Shown: one piece after another, positions 8,577-16,657 of the stretch
How positions within the stretch are numbered: the first letter of the stretch is position 1
Layout: each line of letters begins with the position of its first letter
NCBI GenBank assembly: GCA_964342695.1
Contig: CAYFFV010000020.1
Coordinates: forward strand, 1 to 37,216
Direction: 5' to 3'
Origin: CAYFFV01 sp964342695
Lineage (GTDB): Bacteria; Acidobacteriota; Vicinamibacteria; Vicinamibacterales; UBA8438
DNA length: 37,216 nucleotides
Notes under the pieces: model-generated
What the model saw: only the letters and a program-made list of their open reading frames with translations
What the model was told of the DNA's origin: nothing
Databases searched by the model: none
Program-made: the position numbers and the translations under genes

Positions 8577-9812
8577 TTATGGACCTTTCTGAAATACCAC
8601 GATTCTGTTTGTATTTGTCCCATTTTTTTGATTATCGACGCCCCAAGTGTTCGCTGTCTTTGTGAACTCTTGAACATTGATCATTATTATCACAGGCTGA
8701 AAACCCGCTTCGACGCCAACTGGAAGAACGAGTTCTTCCAAGAGTAATTTCCCATTTCTAACTTCTCCAACCTCAAATGCAACGTAGCCACCAGGCCTGA
8801 CTATGCGGTAGAGATCTACAAAAACCTCGGCTATGAAATCTTGCCATTCTTCAGCATTTTTATACGAACTAATTTTAATCGTGGACGAATCAATTCCGAG
8901 AAACCAGCATCTCATCCAGTTGTCAGTTCGGTAGTCAACGACATCAAGAAATGGTGGCGATGTGACGACCAATTGTGCGGAGTTTGATTCAATTCCTTTC
9001 GCATTGTCTGCAGGGCCAATAGCTAGCATCGGACTTAACGAGTTGTTTTGGTTGTTAAACTGAGTTTCTGACCAGTTTTTAAGCAGAGACTTCGATCTGT
9101 TAATTATTCTCGGAACAATGTCTTTTGCATCTGGGCTCTGCCTACGCGTCTGATTTATTTTCGCTTGCGCATCAATCGATACCGCCTGATTAGGCGGCAA
9201 CGAATAGACTGAGAAAAAACCAGGAGAGTGCCCTGTAAGACGGTTGATCGCCACCATCCTAATCCATTGGTCAACACCGTCAAGTTCTCCAGATTGTTCT
9301 CTCCGTAATAGATATTCCTTGAGCGAAATAATCTGGGTTAGTGTCTGTGGGTGAAAAAACACTTTAAGTTGAGGAAATTTTTCCTCGGCCGCTGAGAGAT
9401 CGATGGTAGCTAAGCGCGTAATTATTTCTTGAAGGGACGGCGGATTGAGTCGGGGTGCCAGTAACGCAACGCTTAGAGGATTGATATCGTTTCCAAGAGG
9501 TTTACACCCGTGCAAATACGCTTCCAATGGTGTGGTGCCACGCCCCATGAATGGGTCATAAACGGCGTCTCCAGGATCGCAGAGGCGCGAGATGAAAAAT
9601 TCAGGCAATTGGGCTTTGAAGCAGGCCCGGTAGGATATCTCGTGAAGGCTATGCGACTGTCGTTGCGCACTAGTCCAGTACTCGTTGAACGCTTTTTCGG
9701 TAATCCCTGTGCTAGTAGCGGTAGGCCACTTAAAATTTGTGAGACGCGTGGTCGTTCCGAATTTGTTAAAGGATTTAACGCAATTAACAAATTCTTCCTT
9801 GTTCATTGACAT
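8577..9812 (-). CDS. DNA methyltransferase, N6-adenine/N4-cytosine type, alpha motif order, apparently orphan
   Basis: The 411-aa protein has the AdoMet-binding motif I, DPFMGRGTTPLEA, at residues 86-98, followed by a motif II-like LGNDINPL. The catalytic motif IV appears as TSPPFLDVVDY at 284-294, and a later block reads RIVRPGGYVAFEVGEV. Motif I precedes motif IV with about 190 residues between, which fits the alpha arrangement with the target-recognition region in the middle. TSPP-type motifs are usual in N4-cytosine methylases but also occur in some N6-adenine enzymes, so the modified base is undecided. No restriction endonuclease is visible on either side, only a 72-aa protein. No clear ribosome site precedes the ATG at 9812 or the in-frame ATG two codons later. 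The location beside the 3' end of tRNA-Phe fits acquisition by transfer. Confidence 0.85.
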   Translation of the reverse strand: MSMNKEEFVNCVKSFNKFGTTTRLTNFKWPTATSTGITEKAFNEYWTSAQRQSHSLHEISYRACFKAQLPEFFISRLCDPGDAVYDPFMGRGTTPLEAYLHGCKPLGNDINPLSVALLAPRLNPPSLQEIITRLATIDLSAAEEKFPQLKVFFHPQTLTQIISLKEYLLRREQSGELDGVDQWIRMVAINRLTGHSPGFFSVYSLPPNQAVSIDAQAKINQTRRQSPDAKDIVPRIINRSKSLLKNWSETQFNNQNNSLSPMLAIGPADNAKGIESNSAQLVVTSPPFLDVVDYRTDNWMRCWFLGIDSSTIKISSYKNAEEWQDFIAEVFVDLYRIVRPGGYVAFEVGEVRNGKLLLEELVLPVGVEAGFQPVIIMINVQEFTKTANTWGVDNQKNGTNTNRIVVFQKGP

Positions 9813-10094
9813 TGGACGCTTAATTATTATTTAAAAGAATTTTCGATCTTACGAAGACGCGTGGGCTATTACCCAGGATTGCTAAGATGATTTCTTGTGC
9901 CGCGACTAACTTTAAGTACGGCGCACGCTCTACCTCGGAAGTCTAGGACAATCCAAGTTAATTTCGCCATGGCCACAGTCTTACTCGGCTAAAAATTCAC
10001 TCAGCAGGTTTATTATGTAATTAGCTTGTTCCTAAGTTTTTCAAGAAATCCACACAAAAATATCCAAAAAATATTTCTGTTTTACTAGTGAAAA
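9813..10094. other. Intergenic stretch between methyltransferase and tRNA-Phe
   Basis: This 282-bp region holds no convincing gene. It must contain the methyltransferase promoter and the tRNA-Phe transcript end. I see a T-rich run on the minus strand just past the tRNA, but no classical stem followed by U-tract. No integrase remnant or long direct repeat of the tRNA 3' end is visible. Confidence 0.5.
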
Positions 10095-10170
10095 TGGTGC
10101 CGAGGGGCAGAATCGAACTGCCGACACATAGATTTTCAGTCTATTGCTCTACCGACTGAGCTACCTCGGC
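10095..10170 (-). tRNA. tRNA-Phe (GAA), CCA encoded
   Basis: On the minus strand the sequence folds as a 76-nt cloverleaf. The acceptor GCCGAGG pairs with CCTCGGC, and the D-arm reads AGCTCAGTCGGTAGAGC. The anticodon stem is ATAGA/TCTAT with loop CTGAAAA (anticodon GAA). The T-arm is GGCAG-TTCGATT-CTGCC. The discriminator is A, and the terminal CCA is encoded at 10097-10095. Confidence 0.97.
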
Positions 10171-10386
10171 GTCAATGAAAAAGACTTGTTTGTATCCTAC
10201 GAATGATACGGGCTTCATAGACAAGTCCTCACTGCAAAAGGGTACGTCAGATATCTACCTCGGGGCAAATACCTTAACTTTGTTTTTAAAGAATGCCACA
10301 ATAACATAAAATTTTTTTCCTTTCACACCTGAATTTCAGGACATCTGAGAACCTTTCTGACACTCGAAACGCATATACTAAGACCA

Positions 10387-12018
10387 ATGATAAATACTCG
10401 CGTCGAAGTTCCAACACCTTATAACGAGCCGGTTAAACAGTACACGGAGGGCTCTGCTGACAAACTTGTTCTCAAGAAACAACTTGAGCAATTCTCCCAT
10501 GATTCCATCGAAATTCCTCTTATCATCGATGGGAAGAATGTTGAGACAGGTGATTTAGGACATTGCATATTACCCCATGAACACGCCCACTCAATTGCCA
10601 CTTACCACAAAGGCAATAGCGACACGGTTCAACAAGCTATCGAGTCCGCCCTTAAAGCCAAGAATGAATGGGCAAACATGCCGTGGGAGGCTCGTGCAAG
10701 TATTTTCATAAAGGCAGCTGAACTACTCGCTGGAAAATATCGTGCGATAGTCAATGCTGCAACGATGTTAAACCAAAGCAAAACAGTGATGCAGGCAGAA
10801 ATAGATGCTGCCTGTGAACTTATTGATTTCTGGCGTTTTAATCCATTTTTTATGCCAGACATTTTTGGACAACAACCCGCAAGTTCTCCAGGCGTGTGGA
10901 ATTACGTAGAATACCGACCACTTGAAGGTTTTATTTTCGCCGTAACACCATTCAACTTCACTAGTATTGCTGGCAATCTCCCAACTAGCCCTGCCATGAT
11001 GGGTAACACTGTAGTCTGGAAACCTGCGTCGACTGCTGTGTACTCCGCGTACTGGCTTATGCAGTTACTTCAAGAAGCCGGGTTACCTGATGGTGTAATC
11101 AACATGATTCCAGGCAGCGGCGGCTCAATCGGAGATCCTGCAATGCAGCATAGTGACTTAGGTGGAGTGCACTTTACAGGAAGCACAGAAGTGTTCCAAG
11201 GAATGTGGCGTACGGTTGGCAACAATATAAATAACTACAAAAGTTATCCTCGTATTGTTGGAGAAACAGGTGGGAAAGATTTTATCTTTGCACACGCATC
11301 GGCTGACCCACAGGAACTTATGGCGAATCTCATACGCGGCGCGTACGAATATCAGGGACAAAAATGTAGCGCTGCTAGTCGAGCTTATATTCCAGATACG
11401 CTGTGGTCAGAAATCAAGGAACAATTTTGCGAAACTGTGAACAATATCAAATATGGCGACGTGACTGACTTCACAAACTTTATGGGCGCCGTGATTGATA
11501 AAAGCTCTTATGAATTACTCGAATCACACATTACCGCAGCAACTCGCGATTCAGATGCAGACGTAATTTGTGGTGGAGACTGCAACAAAGAGACAGGATT
11601 TTATATTTCACCAACAGTAATTCAAGCTCACAATCCACGTTACACCACCATGGAAACAGAGTTGTTCGGGCCCGTACTCACTCTCTATGTCTATCCAGAA
11701 TCAGAGTACGAACAAACCCTGGAACTCTGTGACACAACATCTCCATATGCACTGACTGGAGCAGTGTTCGGCACTGATAGAAAAGCGATAAATCTAGCCT
11801 ACAACAAGTTGCGCCACGCCTCTGGAAACTTCTATATAAATGACAAACCCACGGGTGCCGTTGTTGGTCAACAACCATTTGGTGGCTCGAGAGCATCAGG
11901 AACCAATGACAAGGCAGGAAGCTATTTGAACTTAATCCGCTGGGTCAGTCCTCGAACAACAAAGGAAAATTTTATTCCACCCCGCAATTACCGCTATCCT
12001 CACATGGACGAATCTTAA
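10387..12018 (+). CDS. pruA: L-glutamate gamma-semialdehyde (P5C) dehydrogenase, mitochondrial ALDH4-like type
   Basis: The 543-aa protein oxidises glutamate gamma-semialdehyde to glutamate with NAD, the second step of proline catabolism, in the cytoplasm. It aligns along its whole length with the ALDH4 type found in animals and some bacteria: N-terminal NEPVKQYTEGSADK, AEIDAACELIDFWRFN, TPFNFTSIAGN, VVWKPAST, HFTGSTEVFQGMW and VGETGGKDF. The general-base Glu is residue 293 and the catalytic Cys is residue 327, in EYQGQKCSAASRAY. Further blocks are METELFGPVLTLYVYP and the C-terminal GNFYINDKPTGAVVGQQPFG. It is a stand-alone enzyme, not a PutA fusion, and no proline dehydrogenase is next to it. 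No strong ribosome site precedes the ATG. HisC follows on the same strand after 77 bp. Confidence 0.96.
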   Translation: MINTRVEVPTPYNEPVKQYTEGSADKLVLKKQLEQFSHDSIEIPLIIDGKNVETGDLGHCILPHEHAHSIATYHKGNSDTVQQAIESALKAKNEWANMPWEARASIFIKAAELLAGKYRAIVNAATMLNQSKTVMQAEIDAACELIDFWRFNPFFMPDIFGQQPASSPGVWNYVEYRPLEGFIFAVTPFNFTSIAGNLPTSPAMMGNTVVWKPASTAVYSAYWLMQLLQEAGLPDGVINMIPGSGGSIGDPAMQHSDLGGVHFTGSTEVFQGMWRTVGNNINNYKSYPRIVGETGGKDFIFAHASADPQELMANLIRGAYEYQGQKCSAASRAYIPDTLWSEIKEQFCETVNNIKYGDVTDFTNFMGAVIDKSSYELLESHITAATRDSDADVICGGDCNKETGFYISPTVIQAHNPRYTTMETELFGPVLTLYVYPESEYEQTLELCDTTSPYALTGAVFGTDRKAINLAYNKLRHASGNFYINDKPTGAVVGQQPFGGSRASGTNDKAGSYLNLIRWVSPRTTKENFIPPRNYRYPHMDES

Positions 12019-12095
12019 CTCGGAACAGGTTCAGCATGTTCTCATAATTTTTCGGCGCACACACCACCGCCGCATTACAATAATGCTAAGAAAAT

Positions 12096-13142
12096 ATGTC
12101 CTACTTCCGTTCATTGATCGACGCACTCGATGGGTACGAACCTGGCGAACAACCGCAAGACAAAGAAACGATCAAACTCAACACTAACGAAAATCCCTAT
12201 CCTCCAAGTCCCTTGGCGATAGCAGCACTCAAAGACTTTGATGGGAAAAAGCTACGCCGTTATCCACGACCTTTGGCCGATGAATTTCGCGTAAGCGTTG
12301 GATCTGTCCTCAACATAGATCCAACATGGATTCTTGTTGGAAACGGTAGCGATGACCTCTTAAACGTATTATTCCGATCAGTCGGTGACACGGACCGCTC
12401 AATAGCATTTCCCAAACCGACTTACAGCCTTTATCAAAGCCTAGCTCAGCTTCAGAATGCTCCGGTAATTCCTATTCCCTTCGACGAATCTTACGAATTG
12501 CCAGTTGAAGAACTCATTAAAGCCAAGGCTGCGTTAACAATCATCGCAAGCCCTAACAGCCCCTCGGGAAATAGAATTTCTAACGAGGCCATCGGCCGCG
12601 TTGCCGCGAACACATCGGGATTGATTGTAGTTGATGAAGCTTATGCAGCATTCGCATCTAGTAATGCCTTAAGTCTCATAAATCAATTTACCAATATAGT
12701 AATCGTTCGCACTTTATCAAAAAGCCACTCCCTTGCCGGACTACGATTGGGCTTTGCCGTCGCTCAACCCAAAGTAATTTCTGGATTAAGTAAGGTTAAG
12801 GACAGCTACAATGTCGATTCAGTATCGTCACGAGTAGGAAGTGTCGCTATTCAAGATACAGCATACACAGAAAAAATCGTGCGGGATATTTGTAACGCTC
12901 GCGACGAATTGTCTGCCGCTTTAACAAACATTGGTTTTCTAGTCTGGCCAAGCGAAGCAAACTTTCTTTTAGTTCGCCCACCTCATGAGAATGCCAAGAC
13001 CATCTATACAACTCTTAAACAACAAGGCATCTTAGTTCGGTACTTTGATGAAGAGATGTTAAGGGATAAGCTCCGTATTACTGTTGGCACAAGCGAAGAA
13101 AATCAGAAATTACTCGATAGATTGGAGCAATTTAAGAGCTAA
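12096..13142 (+). CDS. hisC: Histidinol-phosphate aminotransferase
   Basis: This 348-aa fold-type I PLP enzyme converts imidazole-acetol phosphate and glutamate to histidinol phosphate and 2-oxoglutarate. Family marks are KLNTNENPYPPSP at 28-39, YPRPL, the phosphate-binding GNGSDDLL at 82-89, SPNSPSGN at 152-159, and VVDEAYAAF with Asp180. The PLP lysine is Lys209 in TLSKSHSLAGLRLGFA, and RITVGTSEENQ lies near the C-terminus. The length is normal for HisC. It stands outside any visible his operon. Related enzymes of this group can also act on aromatic amino acids, so strict substrate identity is inferred from the motifs. The weak ribosome site AAGAAA precedes the ATG. Confidence 0.92.
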   Translation: MSYFRSLIDALDGYEPGEQPQDKETIKLNTNENPYPPSPLAIAALKDFDGKKLRRYPRPLADEFRVSVGSVLNIDPTWILVGNGSDDLLNVLFRSVGDTDRSIAFPKPTYSLYQSLAQLQNAPVIPIPFDESYELPVEELIKAKAALTIIASPNSPSGNRISNEAIGRVAANTSGLIVVDEAYAAFASSNALSLINQFTNIVIVRTLSKSHSLAGLRLGFAVAQPKVISGLSKVKDSYNVDSVSSRVGSVAIQDTAYTEKIVRDICNARDELSAALTNIGFLVWPSEANFLLVRPPHENAKTIYTTLKQQGILVRYFDEEMLRDKLRITVGTSEENQKLLDRLEQFKS

Positions 13143-13159
13143 AACATAATAAGATGTTT

Positions 13160-13171
13160 CAAGTGCACTTG
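13160..13171. repeat. Perfect 12-bp palindrome between hisC and the 2H-phosphoesterase gene
   Basis: CAAGTGCACTTG reads the same on both strands. It sits in the 41-bp gap, 13 bp before the next ATG. It could be a protein-binding site, but a palindrome of this size can occur by chance. Confidence 0.3.
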
Positions 13172-13183
13172 TAATTTCGACAA

Positions 13184-13810
13184 ATGCCACACACTTTATA
13201 CCCGATCCAAGAACCCAACGTCTACGCCCTAGACGTTGCACTATTATTACCACCGATTCTTCAACGGCAAATAATTCGACTCAACTCCATGCTGTCACCG
13301 CCTCCAGATGGTTTTCTGTTCAATGAATACAATCTTCCACACATCACATTAAGTCAATTTTTTGTGACTTCAACAAACTATTCCGAATGCCAAAAAGTAA
13401 TCACCTCTATCGCAGACAATTTTCGTCCTATTTCCATACGTACAGGAGAAGTTACACGGGGGCAAACGGCATCAACTATCGAAATTGAGCCGAATGAATC
13501 ACTAATTGAATTACATACACAACTAATGGATAAACTAAAAAACCTAGAGTCAGAACTTGGTGATCATTCAGCATTTTCTTCTAACAGCCCTTCACCTCGG
13601 CCAGCCGACGTAAAATGGGTAAAACAATTTCGGAAACAAGCCGCCTATAATAATTTCAGTCCTCACGTAACAGTTGGGATCGGTCATCTATCTCGGCCTT
13701 GTCCACCCACTCACGTGCTGGCCACAACAATAGCCACCTGCCATTTAGGTAGGTTCTGCACCTGCAGCCGAGTGTTCGACTCGTGGACCTTGACAGTTAC
13801 ATCACTATGA
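13184..13810 (+). CDS. 2H phosphoesterase / 2'-5' RNA ligase family protein
   Basis: The 208-aa protein carries the two HxT motifs that define the 2H phosphoesterase fold: HITLSQF (His53, Thr55) and HVTVGIG (His161, Thr163). Each is preceded by the expected 'lPH' or 'fsPH' turn. Spacing and total length fit LigT/CPDase-like proteins, which act on 2'-5' or cyclic phosphodiester bonds in RNA or nucleotides. The exact substrate is unknown. It has no signal peptide. It lies 41 bp after hisC on the same strand, with a small palindrome between and no clear ribosome site. The C-terminal 45 residues, with several Cys, do not match the core and may be lineage-specific. Confidence 0.85.
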   Translation: MPHTLYPIQEPNVYALDVALLLPPILQRQIIRLNSMLSPPPDGFLFNEYNLPHITLSQFFVTSTNYSECQKVITSIADNFRPISIRTGEVTRGQTASTIEIEPNESLIELHTQLMDKLKNLESELGDHSAFSSNSPSPRPADVKWVKQFRKQAAYNNFSPHVTVGIGHLSRPCPPTHVLATTIATCHLGRFCTCSRVFDSWTLTVTSL

Positions 13811-13889
13811 TGCACCATCGCGACTCTAGGAGCTTAAAAAAAAAAGGGTTATATCTTTTCTGAAACATTCCAACATTTTGGAGAATGGC

Positions 13890-14636
13890 ATGCAACGATA
13901 TATGAGTTTAATAATAGCAAGTGCAATATTGTCTACCAGCTGTGTCGCCGGCAACTCAACGAATGCAACATCTACGACCGAACCAAAATCAGAACCCATG
14001 TCCCCAATTGTTGTCGAATCTGACATTCCTTCGGATATTCATACAGACTCGTGGGCAAGACTACCGCTCCCTAAACGCGAACAAATGAACGAAGACGATC
14101 AACGTGTCTACGACATGGTCCGCCACCCTGACAGTCGTTACGCAGATAGTCTTTGGGGACCTGTGGCTATGTGGCTTCACAGTCCAAATATGGTTGAACA
14201 CATATTTCCGGCAAGTACTTACTTACGTTATGGCACTGAAAAAGATCAACGCCTCACAGAACTTGCCATTCTTGCCACTGCTCGTGAGGTGCGAAGTCAA
14301 TATGAGTGGACAGCACATGAACCACTTGCTATCGAAGCTGGGCTAGAACCGGAGATCATTGATTTAGTCAAAGAACGTCTACCTCTCGACGCCGCCGGGA
14401 GTATTCCTGGACTCGGTGATAAAGAACGAATAATTATCACTTTCGCACGCGAAGCTATCAGCGAAGAGTACGTAAGCGCGGAGACATTTTCGAGAGCTCA
14501 TGAACTTTTTGGCGATGAAGGAGTCATGGATCTTACGGGCCTAATCGGTTATTACAATTTTGTAAATATCACGCTTAAATCATTTCATTTGCAACTCGCT
14601 CCAGGTCGAGAGCGATTGTTTCCTGATTTATGGTGA
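13890..14636 (+). CDS. Carboxymuconolactone decarboxylase (CMD)-like lipoprotein
   Basis: I start this gene at ATG 13890, 6 nt after a GGAG site; the TTG at 13878 overlaps that site and is unlikely. The 248-aa product begins MQRYMSLIIASAILSTSC, a lipoprotein signal with a lipobox before Cys18, so it should be membrane-anchored outside the cytoplasm. The body is a CMD fold: DQRVYDMVRH, a WGPVAMWLHSPNMVEHIF segment, LTELAILATAREVRSQYEW, AHEPLAIEAGLEPEIIDLVKE, and a C-terminal LTGLIGYYNFVNITL. The CxxC of AhpD-type CMD proteins is absent, so AhpD-like disulphide chemistry is unlikely. Acidic and His residues in EWTAHEPLA are kept. Function remains open. The TGA stop confirms that TGA terminates translation in ordinary genes of this genome. 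Confidence 0.82.
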   Translation: MQRYMSLIIASAILSTSCVAGNSTNATSTTEPKSEPMSPIVVESDIPSDIHTDSWARLPLPKREQMNEDDQRVYDMVRHPDSRYADSLWGPVAMWLHSPNMVEHIFPASTYLRYGTEKDQRLTELAILATAREVRSQYEWTAHEPLAIEAGLEPEIIDLVKERLPLDAAGSIPGLGDKERIIITFAREAISEEYVSAETFSRAHELFGDEGVMDLTGLIGYYNFVNITLKSFHLQLAPGRERLFPDLW

Positions 14637-14798
14637 GCTATTGCTGTTAAATCACCTTCACCTTCACCTTCTTAACATAAGGAACAACTAAGTTTACTTA
14701 TCGACTGACACCAGATTAAAAGTGCCACACGCTTCTGTCTGACTGGCGGAATCAACAAAACATTTTTTCAGCAATGACAAAGAAGAGCACCTGTACTA

Positions 14799-15224
14799 AT
14801 GAACGAAGCCCTGATCGTTTTATCAAGCTTGGGTCTATTAATCTCAACGTATTTTACGTGTATTAGTTTTGGTTGGTGTCGCCATGACAGCGCTTGGATG
14901 CCGCGTTTCTGTCGAATGGAAAAAGAAACGTGTGGCGCAATTGTTTTTACTTGGCGAGCCAGATTATTTGGAATACCAAACTCATTACTAGGCCAATTCT
15001 ATTATCTCGGCATCATCACTGGCGTCTTGCTCGGGAGGTTCAGTCACGATTCCTTCTTACAAATGTTCTTGGTAGCCAGCGCTATAACAGTTCTAGTTGC
15101 GATCTACTTAACATACTCACTATTCATAGTCATACGTGTACGCTGCCACCTCTGCCTCGCTTCTCACGGAATAAATACGATCATTTTTCTTTTATTTCTT
15201 GGACCATGGGAACACTGGGCGTAG
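14799..15224 (+). CDS. Vitamin K epoxide reductase (VKOR)-like membrane protein
   Basis: The 141-aa protein is a minimal bacterial VKOR domain with four predicted membrane helices. It has the loop cysteines Cys38 and Cys45 (RFCRMEKETCGAI), the signature LFGIPNSLLGQFYYLG around the conserved Ser62, and the active-site pair CHLC (Cys116 and Cys119) followed by ASHGIN. VKOR homologues reoxidise periplasmic disulphide-forming thioredoxin-fold proteins using quinone. The thioredoxin-like partner that is often fused or adjacent is not present here. The 3' end overlaps the convergent gene 15181-16071 by 44 bp. The ribosome site is weak (AGAAGAG, rather distant). Confidence 0.85.
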   Translation: MNEALIVLSSLGLLISTYFTCISFGWCRHDSAWMPRFCRMEKETCGAIVFTWRARLFGIPNSLLGQFYYLGIITGVLLGRFSHDSFLQMFLVASAITVLVAIYLTYSLFIVIRVRCHLCLASHGINTIIFLLFLGPWEHWA

Positions 15225-16071
15225 AGCCGTCAATTTTATTTATGCCGCGCCGTTCAGCCAAAATCAAGTTGTATTCTGACACTCTTTTCCAAACACGGTT
15301 TGCCATTTCCGTAAGATGGACAGCCTTAAGGCCAAGGTAGAGAAAAATTGCACCCAATCCACCAACCACTAAATACCTCAATCCCTGCACTCCACTTTCA
15401 CCAATTGGCTGTATCAACAAACCCAAAACGTTGTACGACACAAAACCAGCCAAGGCAATCAATGGCCCTGTCACAGTACGCACACTCCATGAAGCTACTC
15501 GCGATTGTTTTTCCATTAAGCCGCTTACCGTATTCAATCGATTAAGAGCAGCTTTTAACTGCTCAAAGTTACTCCCAATTAGAACATCCCTCAATGGAAT
15601 CTGAGCACGACAGGCTCTTGCTACACGGCGATCACCGCGAATCCATGAAGGACCATTAATACGGATCTCGCAATCTGAAAAATTGGTACCGAGCCACTCG
15701 AGCAATTGGTCGTGAGACTGGGTCGTATGCTCGTCGGTTGTCGATACTACGTCAATTTCGATGCGCCGTCGATCAGGCACATAAACTACTTCATGTAACC
15801 CATGCGTCTTGCGATCCTCTATGTACATCGCTGCATGGGGGGCAATATCCTCATGAAGCATCGCTTCATGATCAAGACACGGAAGAACTGGGATGTTCGT
15901 AGGAATATCTACAGATAACCGATACAACTTCACCGCATGTAAGAGTGCGTAATCAGCGAAAGCATCAATAAAATCCTGACAACGCTGGCAATGAGGTGAA
16001 GACTTCGATTCATGCATAACTATTTCCGAACAAACACAATGAGACACTGCAAGTCTACAGACTTGGACCAC
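15181..16071 (-). CDS. Unknown membrane protein with N-terminal cysteine motif
   Basis: I do not recognise this 296-aa protein. Near the N-terminus it has CVC followed 12 residues later by CQRC, a spacing that could bind zinc or form redox pairs. A soluble region of about 160 residues follows, including RRIEIDVVSTTDEHTTQSHD. After this come two strong hydrophobic helices near residues 209-228 (VTGPLIALAGFVSYNVLGLL) and 240-262 (GLRYLVVGGLGAIFLYLGL), then a cytoplasm-like charged tail. The start is uncertain: GTG 16071 overlaps an AGGAGG sequence, GTG 16050 would begin just before the Cys motif, and ATG 16017 would lose its CVC half. The gene converges on the VKOR gene and overlaps it by 44 bp. 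Confidence 0.65.
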   Translation of the reverse strand: MVQVCRLAVSHCVCSEIVMHESKSSPHCQRCQDFIDAFADYALLHAVKLYRLSVDIPTNIPVLPCLDHEAMLHEDIAPHAAMYIEDRKTHGLHEVVYVPDRRRIEIDVVSTTDEHTTQSHDQLLEWLGTNFSDCEIRINGPSWIRGDRRVARACRAQIPLRDVLIGSNFEQLKAALNRLNTVSGLMEKQSRVASWSVRTVTGPLIALAGFVSYNVLGLLIQPIGESGVQGLRYLVVGGLGAIFLYLGLKAVHLTEMANRVWKRVSEYNLILAERRGINKIDGSTPSVPMVQEIKEK

Positions 16072-16163
16072 CTCCTGCCCATATATTTGGCAAATGGTAT
16101 AGTTATTAGAGTTACTATTTTAGATGGCTCAATCGCTTTCATCACTAAGACGTCGAGGAAACA

Positions 16164-16637
16164 ATGAAAAAACTACGTTCACTTCAAAACACTTGCCAGT
16201 CTAACGCGAAGGTTTTGCTTTTCACATTCTCTTTGGTTGGTTTTACTATTTTGTTTTTTAGTCTCGCGCCCAGTGCAGTCGCTCAAGAAAACAAGTCAGT
16301 AAACGATGGCGTTTTCACTAAAGAGCAAGCAACACGAGGCGAAATAGCCTACGAGCAAGAATGTGCCACCTGTCATCTCGCCGATTTGTTAGGTGACGGC
16401 ATAGCCCCAGCACTGACTGGTGCAGCTTTCGATTTCCGTTGGAGTGAACTTTCCGTTGGCGATATGTTTGTTGCTATCAGAGCAACCATGCCACAAGGAG
16501 CCCCCGCGAGTCTGAGCCCGCAAGGTTATGCAGATATCGTCAGCTATATCCTTTTCAGAAACGACTTGCCTGCGGGAGAAACAGAACTACCGACTGACGA
16601 AGCCTCACTGAACAGCATAATTATTACGGCAGAATAA
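16164..16637 (+). CDS. Exported c-type cytochrome (single haem)
   Basis: The 157-aa protein has a signal sequence with a hydrophobic stretch at residues 17-40 ending AVAQ, then one haem-attachment motif CATCH at 67-71 preceded by GEIAYEQE. The likely axial methionine is Met109 in RATMPQGAPASL, and YADIVSYILFRNDLP is the usual C-terminal helix of class I cytochromes. It should act as a periplasmic electron carrier; its partner is unknown because no oxidase or dehydrogenase gene is adjacent. A GAGGAAA ribosome site lies just upstream of the ATG. It is divergent from the Cys-motif protein gene, with about 90 bp between. Confidence 0.92.
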   Translation: MKKLRSLQNTCQSNAKVLLFTFSLVGFTILFFSLAPSAVAQENKSVNDGVFTKEQATRGEIAYEQECATCHLADLLGDGIAPALTGAAFDFRWSELSVGDMFVAIRATMPQGAPASLSPQGYADIVSYILFRNDLPAGETELPTDEASLNSIIITAE

Positions 16638-16657
16638 TACAGCAGCTTGAATACAGT

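Noticed and set aside
9929..10263. Three copies of ctacctcgg (9930-9938, 10161-10169, 10255-10263), one in tRNA-Phe, considered as attachment-site remnants
   Set aside because: Only 9-10 bp, matching the 5' rather than the 3' end of the tRNA, and no integrase is present; chance is the simpler explanation.
14655..14675. Short tandem CACCTT repeats in the gap before the VKOR gene
   Set aside because: Only three units; no structure or array beyond simple sequence.
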